From: Halorarius halobius
GTDB taxonomy: Archaea > Halobacteriota > Halobacteria > Halobacteriales > Haloarculaceae
DNA: 64,000 bases
Reading direction: 5' to 3'
Assembly: GCF_024298865.1 (NCBI RefSeq)
Contig: NZ_CP101161.1
Span: forward strand, 3,617,227-3,681,226
Shown: piece by piece, positions 36,031-43,580 of the stretch
Layout of the letters: each line of letters starts with the position of its first letter
How positions within the stretch are numbered: the first letter of the stretch is position 1
Translations under genes and position numbers: made by a program
The notes under the pieces: generated by a model
The model's input: only the letters and a program-made list of their open reading frames with translations
Database searches by the model: none
Told to the model about the DNA's origin: nothing

Positions 36031-36894
36031 TTAACTACCACGCTCCCAGACGCCGGCGGCACGGGCCCGCTCGCGCACCTGCTCGGCCTGGGCGACAAGC
36101 GGCGCGTCCACCATCTCGCCGTCGACGCGGAACACGCCCGTCGACTCGCGTTCGGCTTCCGCGGCCGCATCCAGCACTCGCCGCGCCCACGCGATGCGCT
36201 CCTCGTCGGGAGTGAACGCGTCGTTGACCACGCCCACCTGCGCCGGATGGATGCACATCTTCCCGTCGTAGCCGAGTTCGAGCGCGAACGCGGTGTCCTC
36301 GCGCAGACCGTCGGTGTTCTCGATGTCGGTGAACACGGTGTCGATGGCCGCGACATCGGCGGCGGCCGCCGCCAGCACGACGTGTTCGCGGGCGTACAGC
36401 ACCTCCGTCCCCTCCGCGGTTCGGGTCGCGCCCACGTCCGCCGACAGGTCCTCCGCGCCGAACGCGACAGCCTCGACGGGGTCGGACGCGGCGATGGCCT
36501 CCGCCCGGAGCACGCCGGCGGCCGACTCACACAGCGCAATGACCGGCACGTCGACGTCCCGCTCGTCGAGCAGGGCCGCGAGCGTCGCCACGTCGTCGGC
36601 GGATTCGGTCTTCGGGAGCATCACCGAATCGACCGTCGCGTCGCCAGCGAGTGCGCCCTTCAGGTCGTCGTCCGCGACGGCAGGGTCCGGGTTCACCCGC
36701 ACGCACACCTCACAGTTGGGGTCGAACGCGGGGTCCGACAGCACCCCGTTGACCGCCTCGCGGCCGGCCGCCTTCTCGCCGGGTGCGACGGCGTCTTCGA
36801 GGTCGAACACGACCGTGTCGGGGTCGCTGTCGGGTGTCTTGCGCATCAGGTCGGGTTTGTCGCCCGGCGCGAACAGCAGGCTACGTCTCGCCAT
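36031..36894 (-). CDS. HpcH/HpaI aldolase/CitE-type lyase (malyl- or methylmalyl-CoA lyase)
   Basis: The 287 residues have the CitE signatures RRSLLFAPGDKPDLMRK (3-19), VVFDLEDAVAPGEK with metal-binding acidic residues, the substrate arginine in CVRVNPD, and FGAEDLSADVG. Known relatives in haloarchaea cleave beta-methylmalyl-CoA to glyoxylate and propionyl-CoA. ATG 36892-36894 is chosen; an upstream in-frame GTG adds 12 poor residues. It is divergent from the MaoC-type hydratase, the enzyme for the preceding step (mesaconyl-CoA hydration). The precise substrate among malyl, citramalyl and methylmalyl-CoA is open. Confidence 0.88.
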   Translation of the reverse strand: MARRSLLFAPGDKPDLMRKTPDSDPDTVVFDLEDAVAPGEKAAGREAVNGVLSDPAFDPNCEVCVRVNPDPAVADDDLKGALAGDATVDSVMLPKTESADDVATLAALLDERDVDVPVIALCESAAGVLRAEAIAASDPVEAVAFGAEDLSADVGATRTAEGTEVLYAREHVVLAAAAADVAAIDTVFTDIENTDGLREDTAFALELGYDGKMCIHPAQVGVVNDAFTPDEERIAWARRVLDAAAEAERESTGVFRVDGEMVDAPLVAQAEQVRERARAAGVWERGS

Positions 36895-36989
36895 ACCCGG
36901 GAGTCGTCGGCCGGCGATTTCAATCCCCACGACGCGGCGATTCGGCCCACTGCGGCACGCTTTTGCCGCCGAGGCGCGAGGCCCCGGCC

Positions 36990-37451
36990 ATGACGGGACG
37001 CTACTACGAGGAGTTCGAGGTGGGCGAGACCATCGACCACGAGAAGCGGCGCACGGTGACGGAGTCGGACAACCAGGCGTTCTGCGACATGACGATGAAC
37101 CAGCAACCGCTGCATCTGGACGCGGATTTCGCCGCGGACACGCAGTTCGGCGAGCGCCTCGTCAACGGTCTCTACACGATGTCCTTGGCCGTCGGCCTCA
37201 CCATCCCGGACACGACGGACGGCACCATCGTCGCCAACCTCTCGTACGACTCGGTGGAGCACCCGAACCCGGTGTTCCACGGCGACACCGTGTACGCACG
37301 GACCACCGTGACGGACAAGCGAGAGACCAGCGACGGCGAGCGCGGCATCGTCGAGATGCACGTCGAGGCGTTCAAGGTGGAAGACGACGGCGACGACACC
37401 CTCGTCTGCGAGTTCGACCGCACCGCCCTCTCGCTGAAGCGCCCGGAGTAA
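36990..37451 (+). CDS. MaoC-family hydratase (mesaconyl-CoA hydratase-like)
   Basis: The 153-residue hot-dog protein contains the R-hydratase 2-like block DNQAFCDMTMNQQPLHLDAD (about 27-46), followed by FGERLVNGLYTMSLAVGLT. MaoC enzymes hydrate enoyl-CoAs; this divergent pairing with a CitE lyase matches mesaconyl-CoA hydratase of haloarchaea. The canonical catalytic Asp/His pair is probably D34 or N38 with H43, not certain. A CTTTTGCC element 23-32 bases before the ATG favours this start. Confidence 0.85.
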   Translation: MTGRYYEEFEVGETIDHEKRRTVTESDNQAFCDMTMNQQPLHLDADFAADTQFGERLVNGLYTMSLAVGLTIPDTTDGTIVANLSYDSVEHPNPVFHGDTVYARTTVTDKRETSDGERGIVEMHVEAFKVEDDGDDTLVCEFDRTALSLKRPE

Positions 37452-37483
37452 CGTTCTTCACGGCGCCGCCTCTCGGGTCGCGT

Positions 37484-38005
37484 ATGTCAGATGCCGAACC
37501 CGAATCGGTCCCCGCGTTCGACTGGCTGACGCTCGACGACGACGAGTCGGTCGTCTGGTCGGGCAAGCCACACGACAGCAGTCTGGTGCCCGCGCTCGTC
37601 ATCGGCATCCCGCTGTCGATACTGGTCGTCGGCCTGTTCATCATCGTCGGCGCGTACCTCCAGCGCGAGAACACCGAGTACGTCGTCACGACGGACGCGG
37701 TGTACCACAAGAGCGGGGTGCTCTCGCGGAGCGTCCAGCGCGTCGAGTTCGGGAAGATACAGAACATCTCCTACTCGCAGGGCTTTTTCGGCCAGCGGTT
37801 CGGCTACGGCGACGTGGAGATATCGACGGCCGGCGGCTCCGGGGTCGAACTGTCGTTCTGGTCGGTGCCCGACCCGAAGGACGTCCAGGAACTCATCAAC
37901 AAGCGCGTGAAGGGCGGGGCCGACGACGCACCCGAGGACAAGGCGGCGGTGCTCGACGAGATACTGACGGAACTGCGGGCCATCCGCGCGGCCGTCGAGG
38001 AATGA
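37484..38005 (+). CDS. membrane protein with bacterial PH domain, copy 1
   Basis: The 173 residues have an acidic N-terminus with the DDDESVVWSGKPH motif common to YdbS/DUF304 proteins, two tightly spaced helices (about 42-65), and a PH-like beta domain (about 66-140; TEYVVTTDAVYHKSGVLSRS, FGYGDVEI). A basic/acidic helix ends the protein. It overlaps copy 2 by 4 bases. Function of this family is poorly known; it may act in membrane or envelope homeostasis. Confidence 0.8.
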   Translation: MSDAEPESVPAFDWLTLDDDESVVWSGKPHDSSLVPALVIGIPLSILVVGLFIIVGAYLQRENTEYVVTTDAVYHKSGVLSRSVQRVEFGKIQNISYSQGFFGQRFGYGDVEISTAGGSGVELSFWSVPDPKDVQELINKRVKGGADDAPEDKAAVLDEILTELRAIRAAVEE

Positions 38006-38526
38006 CCCGCGACTGGTTCACCCCCGAGGCCGGCGAGGAGGAAGTCTGGTCCGGGAGTCCGCGGCTGTCGACGGCGTTGCCCTCCGTCGCCATCGGCCTC
38101 GCGCTCCTCGCGGGCGTCGCCTACGCCGCGTGGGCCGTGACCTCGTGGGCGATGGTGGGCGTGCCGGTCGCGCTCGCGATACCGGTCGCCGGCTACCTCC
38201 AGGTCCGCAACACCGAGTTCGTCGTCACGGACCGCGCGGTGTACGCGAAGACGGGCGTCGTCGGCCGGTCGGTCGTCGAGTCGTCGCTGACGAACGTCCA
38301 GAACACCCAGTTCTCGCAGGACCTCCTCGGGAGCGTGTTCGGCTACGGCACCGTCACCGTCGAGATCGCGGGCGGCGACGACATCGCGTTCCGCCGCATC
38401 GAGAACCCGGCGGATGTGCGACGCCTCGTCGACCAGTCGAGCGGCGACGCGATACCCGGGAGCGTCGACCAGTGGCGCGCGGTGCTCGCGGAGGTGCGGG
38501 CGCTCCGCGAGGCGGTGGAGTCGTAG
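38002..38526 (+). CDS. membrane protein with bacterial PH domain, copy 2
   Basis: The 174-residue paralogue of the preceding gene has the same architecture: EEEVWSGSPR, two helices (about 28-66), TEFVVTDRAVYAKTGVVGRS and FGYGTVTVEI. The pair overlaps by ATGA, indicating coupled translation and possibly a heteromer. No further domains. Confidence 0.8.
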   Translation: MTRDWFTPEAGEEEVWSGSPRLSTALPSVAIGLALLAGVAYAAWAVTSWAMVGVPVALAIPVAGYLQVRNTEFVVTDRAVYAKTGVVGRSVVESSLTNVQNTQFSQDLLGSVFGYGTVTVEIAGGDDIAFRRIENPADVRRLVDQSSGDAIPGSVDQWRAVLAEVRALREAVES

Positions 38527-38580
38527 CCAGTTTTGCGCCCCCCGGAGAGGCTTTGACGGGGGGCCGTGTATCCGGCTGGT

Positions 38581-38997
38581 ATGGCAGTGGGAGCAGTCAG
38601 CCGGTACGTCGACATCGCCGCCGCGAGAGCCCCGGCACCGGGCGTCATCGCGCGGTGGGGGCTCGGGCTGGCTATCGTGCTCGCGGGCGTCCACAAACTG
38701 CTCGACCCCGCCGCGTGGACGGTGTACGTCGACCCCGTCGAGTCGTTGCTGGTCGTCTCGCCGACGACGTTCATGCTGGCGAACGGCTGGCTGGAACTCG
38801 CCTTCGGCCTCGCCATCCTGCTGGACCGCTACACCGCGGTCGCGGCGTTCGTCGCCGCCGCGTCGCTGTCGGCGACGGTCGCGTATCTCGCGGCGGTGTG
38901 GGTGGCCACCGGACAGTTCGGCGACGTCGTCGCCCGCGACGTGGGGCTGGCGGGACTGGCGTGGGCGGTGACGGTGTCGGCGCTTCGCCGCCCGTAG
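38581..38997 (+). CDS. DoxX-like small membrane protein
   Basis: The 138 residues predict four helices. The first helix reads GLGLAIVLAGVHKLLDPAAW, matching the DoxX/MauE-type GxxFxxxGxxKL pattern, followed by NGWLELAFGLAILLDRY. DoxX-family members are linked to quinol or thiol redox biology, but this assignment is by pattern only. ATG 38581 is used; GGCTTTGACGG is 25-34 bases upstream. Its TAG stop abuts the stop of the convergent GNAT gene with zero spacer. Confidence 0.65.
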   Translation: MAVGAVSRYVDIAAARAPAPGVIARWGLGLAIVLAGVHKLLDPAAWTVYVDPVESLLVVSPTTFMLANGWLELAFGLAILLDRYTAVAAFVAAASLSATVAYLAAVWVATGQFGDVVARDVGLAGLAWAVTVSALRRP

Positions 38998-39723
38998 TCA
39001 CATGTGGGCGGCGTCCCACCGGGTCGGTTTCCGGACGTTCCCGCAGGACTCACACTCCATGCGCCCCATCGAGTCCATCGACGTGACGAGCGACTCGCAG
39101 TTGCCACAGAAGAAGCCGTACTTGTTCTCGCCGTCTGCGTCCGTGTAGACGGTGTAGAACGGCCCCTTCGAGCCGCGGTCGGAGTCCGTCGTCGACACGT
39201 ACAACTCCTCCCCCTCGTGGGTGAGCGTGCGGGGCTCCTCGGGGTCGCGCTCGGAGTAGATGTTTTCGACGTACTCCTCGCCGTCTATCTCGACGGTGTC
39301 CTCGCTCACCTTGTGGAGCCCGTAATGCTCGTAGAACTCGTTGCCCTCCGCGTTGTCCGCGAGCACGCGCCCCCGGAGTTCTTCGACCCCCTTCTCGGCG
39401 AGCGCCTCCCGAGTCGCCTGGAACAGGTCGGCACCGAGCCCCTCGCCCCGGAACATCGGGTCGACGTGGAGCCAGAGGATGTCACCCGAATCGTCCAGCA
39501 GGGCGCTCTCCGAGAAGGCGACGATACCCTCGTTTTCGATGTCCGCGACCCGCACGACGAGGTCGTCGTCGTCGAGTTTCTCCGCGAGTGCCTCGTCGCC
39601 GTACCACGACTTGACGGCTCCGCGGATTGCCTGCGGACTCAACGAGTAGGACGCCTGCATCGACGAGCGTGCGACCGACCGGATGGCGTCGGCGTCGTCG
39701 GACGTGGCTTCTCTGACCTCCAT
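38998..39723 (-). CDS. GNAT acetyltransferase fused to a zinc ribbon-like domain
   Basis: The 241 residues begin with a GNAT N-acetyltransferase (about 1-150; MFRGEGLGADLFQATREAL is the acetyl-CoA-binding R/Q-x-x-G-x-G/A-type loop; NEFYEHYGLHKV follows). A C-terminal domain (about 185-241) has two CxxC knuckles, FFCGNCESL and MECESCGNVRKPTRW. The fusion appears typical of a haloarchaeal family; acceptor substrate unknown. ATG 39721-39723 is supported by a T-rich element 26-31 bases upstream. Confidence 0.82.
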   Translation of the reverse strand: MEVREATSDDADAIRSVARSSMQASYSLSPQAIRGAVKSWYGDEALAEKLDDDDLVVRVADIENEGIVAFSESALLDDSGDILWLHVDPMFRGEGLGADLFQATREALAEKGVEELRGRVLADNAEGNEFYEHYGLHKVSEDTVEIDGEEYVENIYSERDPEEPRTLTHEGEELYVSTTDSDRGSKGPFYTVYTDADGENKYGFFCGNCESLVTSMDSMGRMECESCGNVRKPTRWDAAHM

Positions 39724-39965
39724 GTGAGGACACACGTCGGGCCCCCTCAAAAAACTGCGCGGGGGAGCCCACCACTCGCACGTGTCCGAGCGACCGTCCC
39801 GGCCGTCATCTATCAGCTGTCGAACCAGAACGCACACGGACCGTGGTCGTCTTGCCACACGAACGCGACCAGCCGTCGGCCGGGGGGCCCTCCAGACGGC
39901 GGCCGTCGGCGCTCTCGCGGGTCACGAGACTCTGCGTCGTTCCCGTCCGCGCGGGGCCGTGACGG
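39724..39965. other. intergenic stretch between AlaX and GNAT genes
   Basis: These 242 bases hold a T6 tract on the minus strand (39749-39754) that may end the AlaX transcript or serve as TATA for the GNAT gene. I see no credible coding sequence or RNA in the remainder. Confidence 0.4.
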
Positions 39966-40682
39966 TCACGAGTCGATGGTGAACCGGATGCGTTCGCGGC
40001 CGCTCCCGCCCGTCTCGCGGCCCTCGACGGTCACCGACCCTATCTCGCCCGTCGCGGTGACGTGGGTGCCCGCACAGGCCGTCCGGTCGAACACGTCGTC
40101 GCCGTCGCGTATCTCGACGATACGCAACTCGGTGATGGAGTCGGGCAGGAGGTCGATGCGTGTCCGGTCGGGGTCGAGGTCCGACTCCGCACGCTCGCGG
40201 TCCATCGTGTACCACCGCACGTCACAGTCCCGCTCGACGAGGTCGTTCATCCGGGTCTCCACGTCCGCCAGATGGGTCTCGGTGAACCCCTCGTGTTCCA
40301 CGTCGATGCGCGCGCGGTCGGCGTACAGTTGGTTCCCCCGCGTCTGCGCGTCGTACTCGTCGAGAAGCACCGCCGACAGCAGGTGCTGGGCGGTGTGATA
40401 TCGACTGTGGGCGCGCCGGCGCTCCCGGTCGACGCGGCCGGTGACGGCGGTTCCCTCGGCCGGCGGGTCAGCGAGGTGGTGATAGACGGTGTCCTGCTTC
40501 TGTACGTCCGTCACGTCCCACTCGCGGTCGCCAGCCGTGAGCGTGCCGTGGTCGGCCGGTTGGCCCCCACCTTCCGGGTAAAAGCCCGTCCGGTCGAGGA
40601 CGACCCGGTCGTCGAGCGCGCGCTCGACGGTGGCCTCGAACAACAGGGGCGGGTCGGCCGCGAGGTACAGCGGTTCGGTCAC
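39966..40682 (-). CDS. alaX: alanyl-tRNA editing protein AlaX-M type
   Basis: The 238-residue trans-editing hydrolase removes Ser or Gly from mischarged tRNA-Ala. It has the zinc ligands HxxxH at H96 and H100 (YHTAQHLLSA) and CxxxH at C203 and H207 (TACAGTHV), plus the substrate loop YPEGGGQPADHG at 35-46 which marks AlaX-M/L rather than AlaX-S. The GTG at 40682 is chosen as start since the minus strand has TAAATA 23-28 bases upstream; an ATG 26 codons earlier would lie upstream of that box. Confidence 0.88.
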   Translation of the reverse strand: MTEPLYLAADPPLLFEATVERALDDRVVLDRTGFYPEGGGQPADHGTLTAGDREWDVTDVQKQDTVYHHLADPPAEGTAVTGRVDRERRRAHSRYHTAQHLLSAVLLDEYDAQTRGNQLYADRARIDVEHEGFTETHLADVETRMNDLVERDCDVRWYTMDRERAESDLDPDRTRIDLLPDSITELRIVEIRDGDDVFDRTACAGTHVTATGEIGSVTVEGRETGGSGRERIRFTIDS

Positions 40683-40704
40683 GGTCGGTCCGAGGTGGCG
40701 ACCG

Positions 40705-40710
40705 TATTTA
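40705..40710 (-). promoter_or_regulatory. TATA box deciding the AlaX GTG start
   Basis: The minus strand reads TAAATA, 23-28 bases before the GTG codon. Transcription would begin at or near the GTG, excluding an upstream ATG. Confidence 0.5.
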
Positions 40711-40792
40711 GGGGCTGTCGTAAGTCTAAAGAGACGAACACACCTTTTTTCCCGTAACATGACTAACGCACGCGATTCTCGTGGTGGTCCCC

Positions 40793-41491
40793 ATGGGCGT
40801 TGAAATCCGGGAGAACCCCGTGTCGGAAGAAGAGTTCGAGGAGATGAAGCAGTTCGTCCACGACTACCTCGAGGCCAGCGTCGAGAACGAGGAGGAGGGC
40901 GGTCGGATGCGCTGGTACCCGTGGCACTCGGCGGCGTACCGCTACAACCACATCCTCAACGTGGCCGAACTCGCGGCCGAAATCGCCGAACAGGAGGGCG
41001 CGAACGTCGATGTCACTCGGGTCGCCGCCCTCTTCCACGACATCGCCAAACTCGAGGCCGACCAGGACGTCCACGCCGAGGAAGGCGCCCGCGTCACCCG
41101 CGAGTTCCTCGAATCCCACGGCGACTACCCCGAGTCGTTCATCGAGCAGGTGTGTCAGGCCGTGCGCGACCACTCCTATCAGGGCGACCTGAACGACGTA
41201 CCGCTGGAGGCGCGGTGTCTGATGGAGGCGGACCTGCTGGACAAGGTCGGCGCCAACGGGACGACGCTGATGTTGCTTCGGATGGGGTACGAGGCCCGCA
41301 CCCACATGGACGCAAACGAGATGGTGGGCCGGGTGCTCAAGCGCGGCGAGGACGCCGTCTCCCGCGTCGTCAGCGACACCGCCGAGTCCATCGCCCACCA
41401 GCGCATCAAGCGCGTCAAGTGGTTCAAGGAGTGGCTCGAATCGGAGATAAGCGACATGGACGAACTCGACCCGGACGCCGAGTTCGAGTAG
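40793..41491 (+). CDS. HD-domain phosphohydrolase
   Basis: The 232 residues contain HD-superfamily metal motifs H53 (RYNHILNVAELA), H82-D83 (ALFHDIAKLE), a later DHSYQGDL and EADLLDKVGANG. These fit a metal-dependent phosphohydrolase of nucleotides or cyclic nucleotides. ATG 40793 (MGVEIREN) is preferred over a GTG four codons before. It is divergent from alaX and abuts the convergent LysE gene. Substrate unknown. Confidence 0.82.
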   Translation: MGVEIRENPVSEEEFEEMKQFVHDYLEASVENEEEGGRMRWYPWHSAAYRYNHILNVAELAAEIAEQEGANVDVTRVAALFHDIAKLEADQDVHAEEGARVTREFLESHGDYPESFIEQVCQAVRDHSYQGDLNDVPLEARCLMEADLLDKVGANGTTLMLLRMGYEARTHMDANEMVGRVLKRGEDAVSRVVSDTAESIAHQRIKRVKWFKEWLESEISDMDELDPDAEFE

Positions 41492-42196
41492 TCACGCGAG
41501 CGCCGCCAGCGCCTCGCGGACAGCGGGGGCGACAGTGACCACCGCGTCGTAGAGGAAGTAGACGCCGAACCCAGCGAGCACCGCGGCCGACGCGTACGCC
41601 ACGGCGGGAGCGAGCGCGTCCATCCGGCGGCGAGCGGCGTTCAGCGCCGCCGGGAACCCGGTTATCCAGACACCGACGCCGCCGAACAGTCCCACCAGCA
41701 GGGCGGGCGACCCCGTCTCGACGACCAGCGCGCCGGCCAGCGCGTCGCTGGCGTACGACAGCACGTCGACGCTCCCGGGTTCCAGCAGGCCGACGCCGAC
41801 GGTCAGCCAGAACAGTATCTGGTAGGGGTTGGTGAGCGCCAGCACGAACGCCTTCCGGAACCCCTTGCTCTCCTCCTCGACGTCGGCGCTGTCGGTGAAC
41901 GTCGCCTGCGCGTCCGTCGCGGCGCCGTACGCGAAGTACAGCATCAGGAGGCCGCCGACGAACACCATCGTCCCCTTCAGGACGGTCACCTCCGCGACGA
42001 CGGCGACGAGACCGACGTACGCCAGGAGGAAGAACACGAAGTCGGCCGTCGCGGCCCCGAGGCCGGCCTTGAACCCGGCGAGCCACCCCCGGACGACGGA
42101 CTCCTCGGCGATGATGGCGTTCATCGGCCCCGGCGGCGCCGCCAGCGCGAGGCCGAACACGACGCCCGCCAGCAGCGTGGTCAGCGTGGTCAGCAC
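41492..42196 (-). CDS. LysE/RhtB family amino acid exporter
   Basis: The 234 residues give six predicted helices and the family hallmark APPGPMNAIIAEESVVRGW (residues 19-37) in which PGP lies at the end of TM1, followed by NPYQILFWLTVG. Such proteins export basic or neutral amino acids. It starts at GTG, with AAAAC on the plus strand (GTTTT on minus) 26-29 bases upstream. Its neighbour thrC could suggest threonine or homoserine export, but that is only positional. Confidence 0.85.
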   Translation of the reverse strand: MLTTLTTLLAGVVFGLALAAPPGPMNAIIAEESVVRGWLAGFKAGLGAATADFVFFLLAYVGLVAVVAEVTVLKGTMVFVGGLLMLYFAYGAATDAQATFTDSADVEEESKGFRKAFVLALTNPYQILFWLTVGVGLLEPGSVDVLSYASDALAGALVVETGSPALLVGLFGGVGVWITGFPAALNAARRRMDALAPAVAYASAAVLAGFGVYFLYDAVVTVAPAVREALAALA

Positions 42197-42301
42197 TACC
42201 GGGTGGTGGGGGTGTCGGTAGAAAACGGTTGCGTGGTGACAGGTCTCGACACGGCCGGTGAATCAGCATCCGCGAACGGAGCGAGCGACGAGCGAGATGC
42301 A

Positions 42302-42306
42302 AAAAG
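42302..42306 (-). terminator. T-tract after thrC
   Basis: On the minus strand the thrC stop is followed within 7 bases by TTTTT after a C-rich stretch, a typical archaeal intrinsic-type terminator. Confidence 0.4.
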
Positions 42307-42312
42307 TGGGGG

Positions 42313-43503
42313 CTAGATGCCCTTGCTCATCAGGTGCGAGCGGACCACGTCGGCGTCCTTGCTCCCCGCGCCGGTGTTCAGCAGGACGACCGTGTCGTCG
42401 GCGTCGAACGCGCCGTCCTGTGCGAGGTCCCACGCGCCGGAGGCCGCCGCCGCGCAGGTGACGCCCATCTCGACGCCCTCGTGTTGCGCGACGGTCACGG
42501 CCGAGTCGAGGATGTCCTCGTCGCTGGTGGCGACCGCACCGCCGCCGGACTCGCGGAGCGCATCGAGGATGAGCGGCGACGCGCCGGGGTCGGCCACCTC
42601 GATACCGCCACAGATGGTGTCGGGGTACTCCCACGCCTCGTGCATCTCCTTCCCCTCATCGAACGCCTCGACGATAGGAGCACAGCCCTCGGACTGGGCG
42701 GCCCACATCGCCGGCAACTCGTCCGTGAGTCCCAGATCTCGGAGTTCGCGGGCGGCCTTGTGCATGCCGACGAGGCCGACGCCGCCGCCCGTCGGGTAGA
42801 CGACGTGGTCGGGTACCTCCCAGTCGAGTTGCTCGACCGTCTCGTACAGCATCGTCTTCTTCCCCTCGTGCCGATACGGTGTGACGAACGTCTGGACCGG
42901 ATGCCAGTCGTCGTGCTCCGCGAGCGCGTCTTCGAAGGCGGCGCCCGCGTCGCCGAGGCGGCCCTCCACGACGGTCATGTCGCCGCCGTGGACGTTTATC
43001 ATCGCCTTGTTGACGAACGAGGCCCGCGAGGGGACGAACACGTGCGAGTCGAGGCCGGCGCGGGCGGCGTAGGCGCTTGCGGCCTGGCCCGCGTTGCCCG
43101 CGGTGGCCAGCGCCACGTCCGTCGCGCCGTGCAGGGTGGCGGCGGTGACCGCGAGCGCCTGCCCGCGGTCCTTGAACGTCCCCGTGGGGTTGCGCCCCTC
43201 GTCTTTGATGTAGACGGCCTCGACGCCGAGCTCCTCGGCGAGGCTCGGGGCCTCGACGAGCGGCGTTTCCCCCTCGTCCATCGTGACCGCCGCCGACCGC
43301 GGGAACGGCAGCAGCGACTCGTAGCGCCACAGCCCCGGCGCCTCGCCCGCGAGCGTCTCCCGGGTGACGTCGAGCGCGTCGTAGTCGTAGTCGGGGTCGA
43401 GGATGCCGTCGCAGTCCGGGCACCGGCCCGGTGTGTCCTCGGCGTCGAACGTCTCGCCACAGTCCGTGCAGGTGAGGCCGGCGAACGCCGCGGTCGTCTC
43501 CAT
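42313..43503 (-). CDS. thrC: threonine synthase
   Basis: The 396-residue PLP enzyme converts O-phosphohomoserine to threonine. N-terminal zinc knuckles C12, C15, C28, C31 precede the fold, as in archaeal ThrC. PLP lysine K111 lies in NPTGTFKDRG; the phosphate-binding glycine loop is YPTGGGVGLVG. Related enzymes such as threonine dehydratase lack the zinc ribbon. Its neighbours are a LysE exporter (same strand, downstream of nothing in common) and a divergent FAD enzyme. Confidence 0.9.
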   Translation of the reverse strand: METTAAFAGLTCTDCGETFDAEDTPGRCPDCDGILDPDYDYDALDVTRETLAGEAPGLWRYESLLPFPRSAAVTMDEGETPLVEAPSLAEELGVEAVYIKDEGRNPTGTFKDRGQALAVTAATLHGATDVALATAGNAGQAASAYAARAGLDSHVFVPSRASFVNKAMINVHGGDMTVVEGRLGDAGAAFEDALAEHDDWHPVQTFVTPYRHEGKKTMLYETVEQLDWEVPDHVVYPTGGGVGLVGMHKAARELRDLGLTDELPAMWAAQSEGCAPIVEAFDEGKEMHEAWEYPDTICGGIEVADPGASPLILDALRESGGGAVATSDEDILDSAVTVAQHEGVEMGVTCAAAASGAWDLAQDGAFDADDTVVLLNTGAGSKDADVVRSHLMSKGI

Positions 43504-43580
43504 ACCCGCGGTTGGGCCAGCGGCGAGTTACCTCTGTCCATTCCGGGCGGGCTTTTGTGGCCGCCGTCCGAACCGGGCGT

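Noticed and set aside
42197-42312. Possible small gene between lysE and thrC
   Set aside because: Only 116 bases, containing the thrC T-tract and the lysE promoter; no plausible start with coding character.
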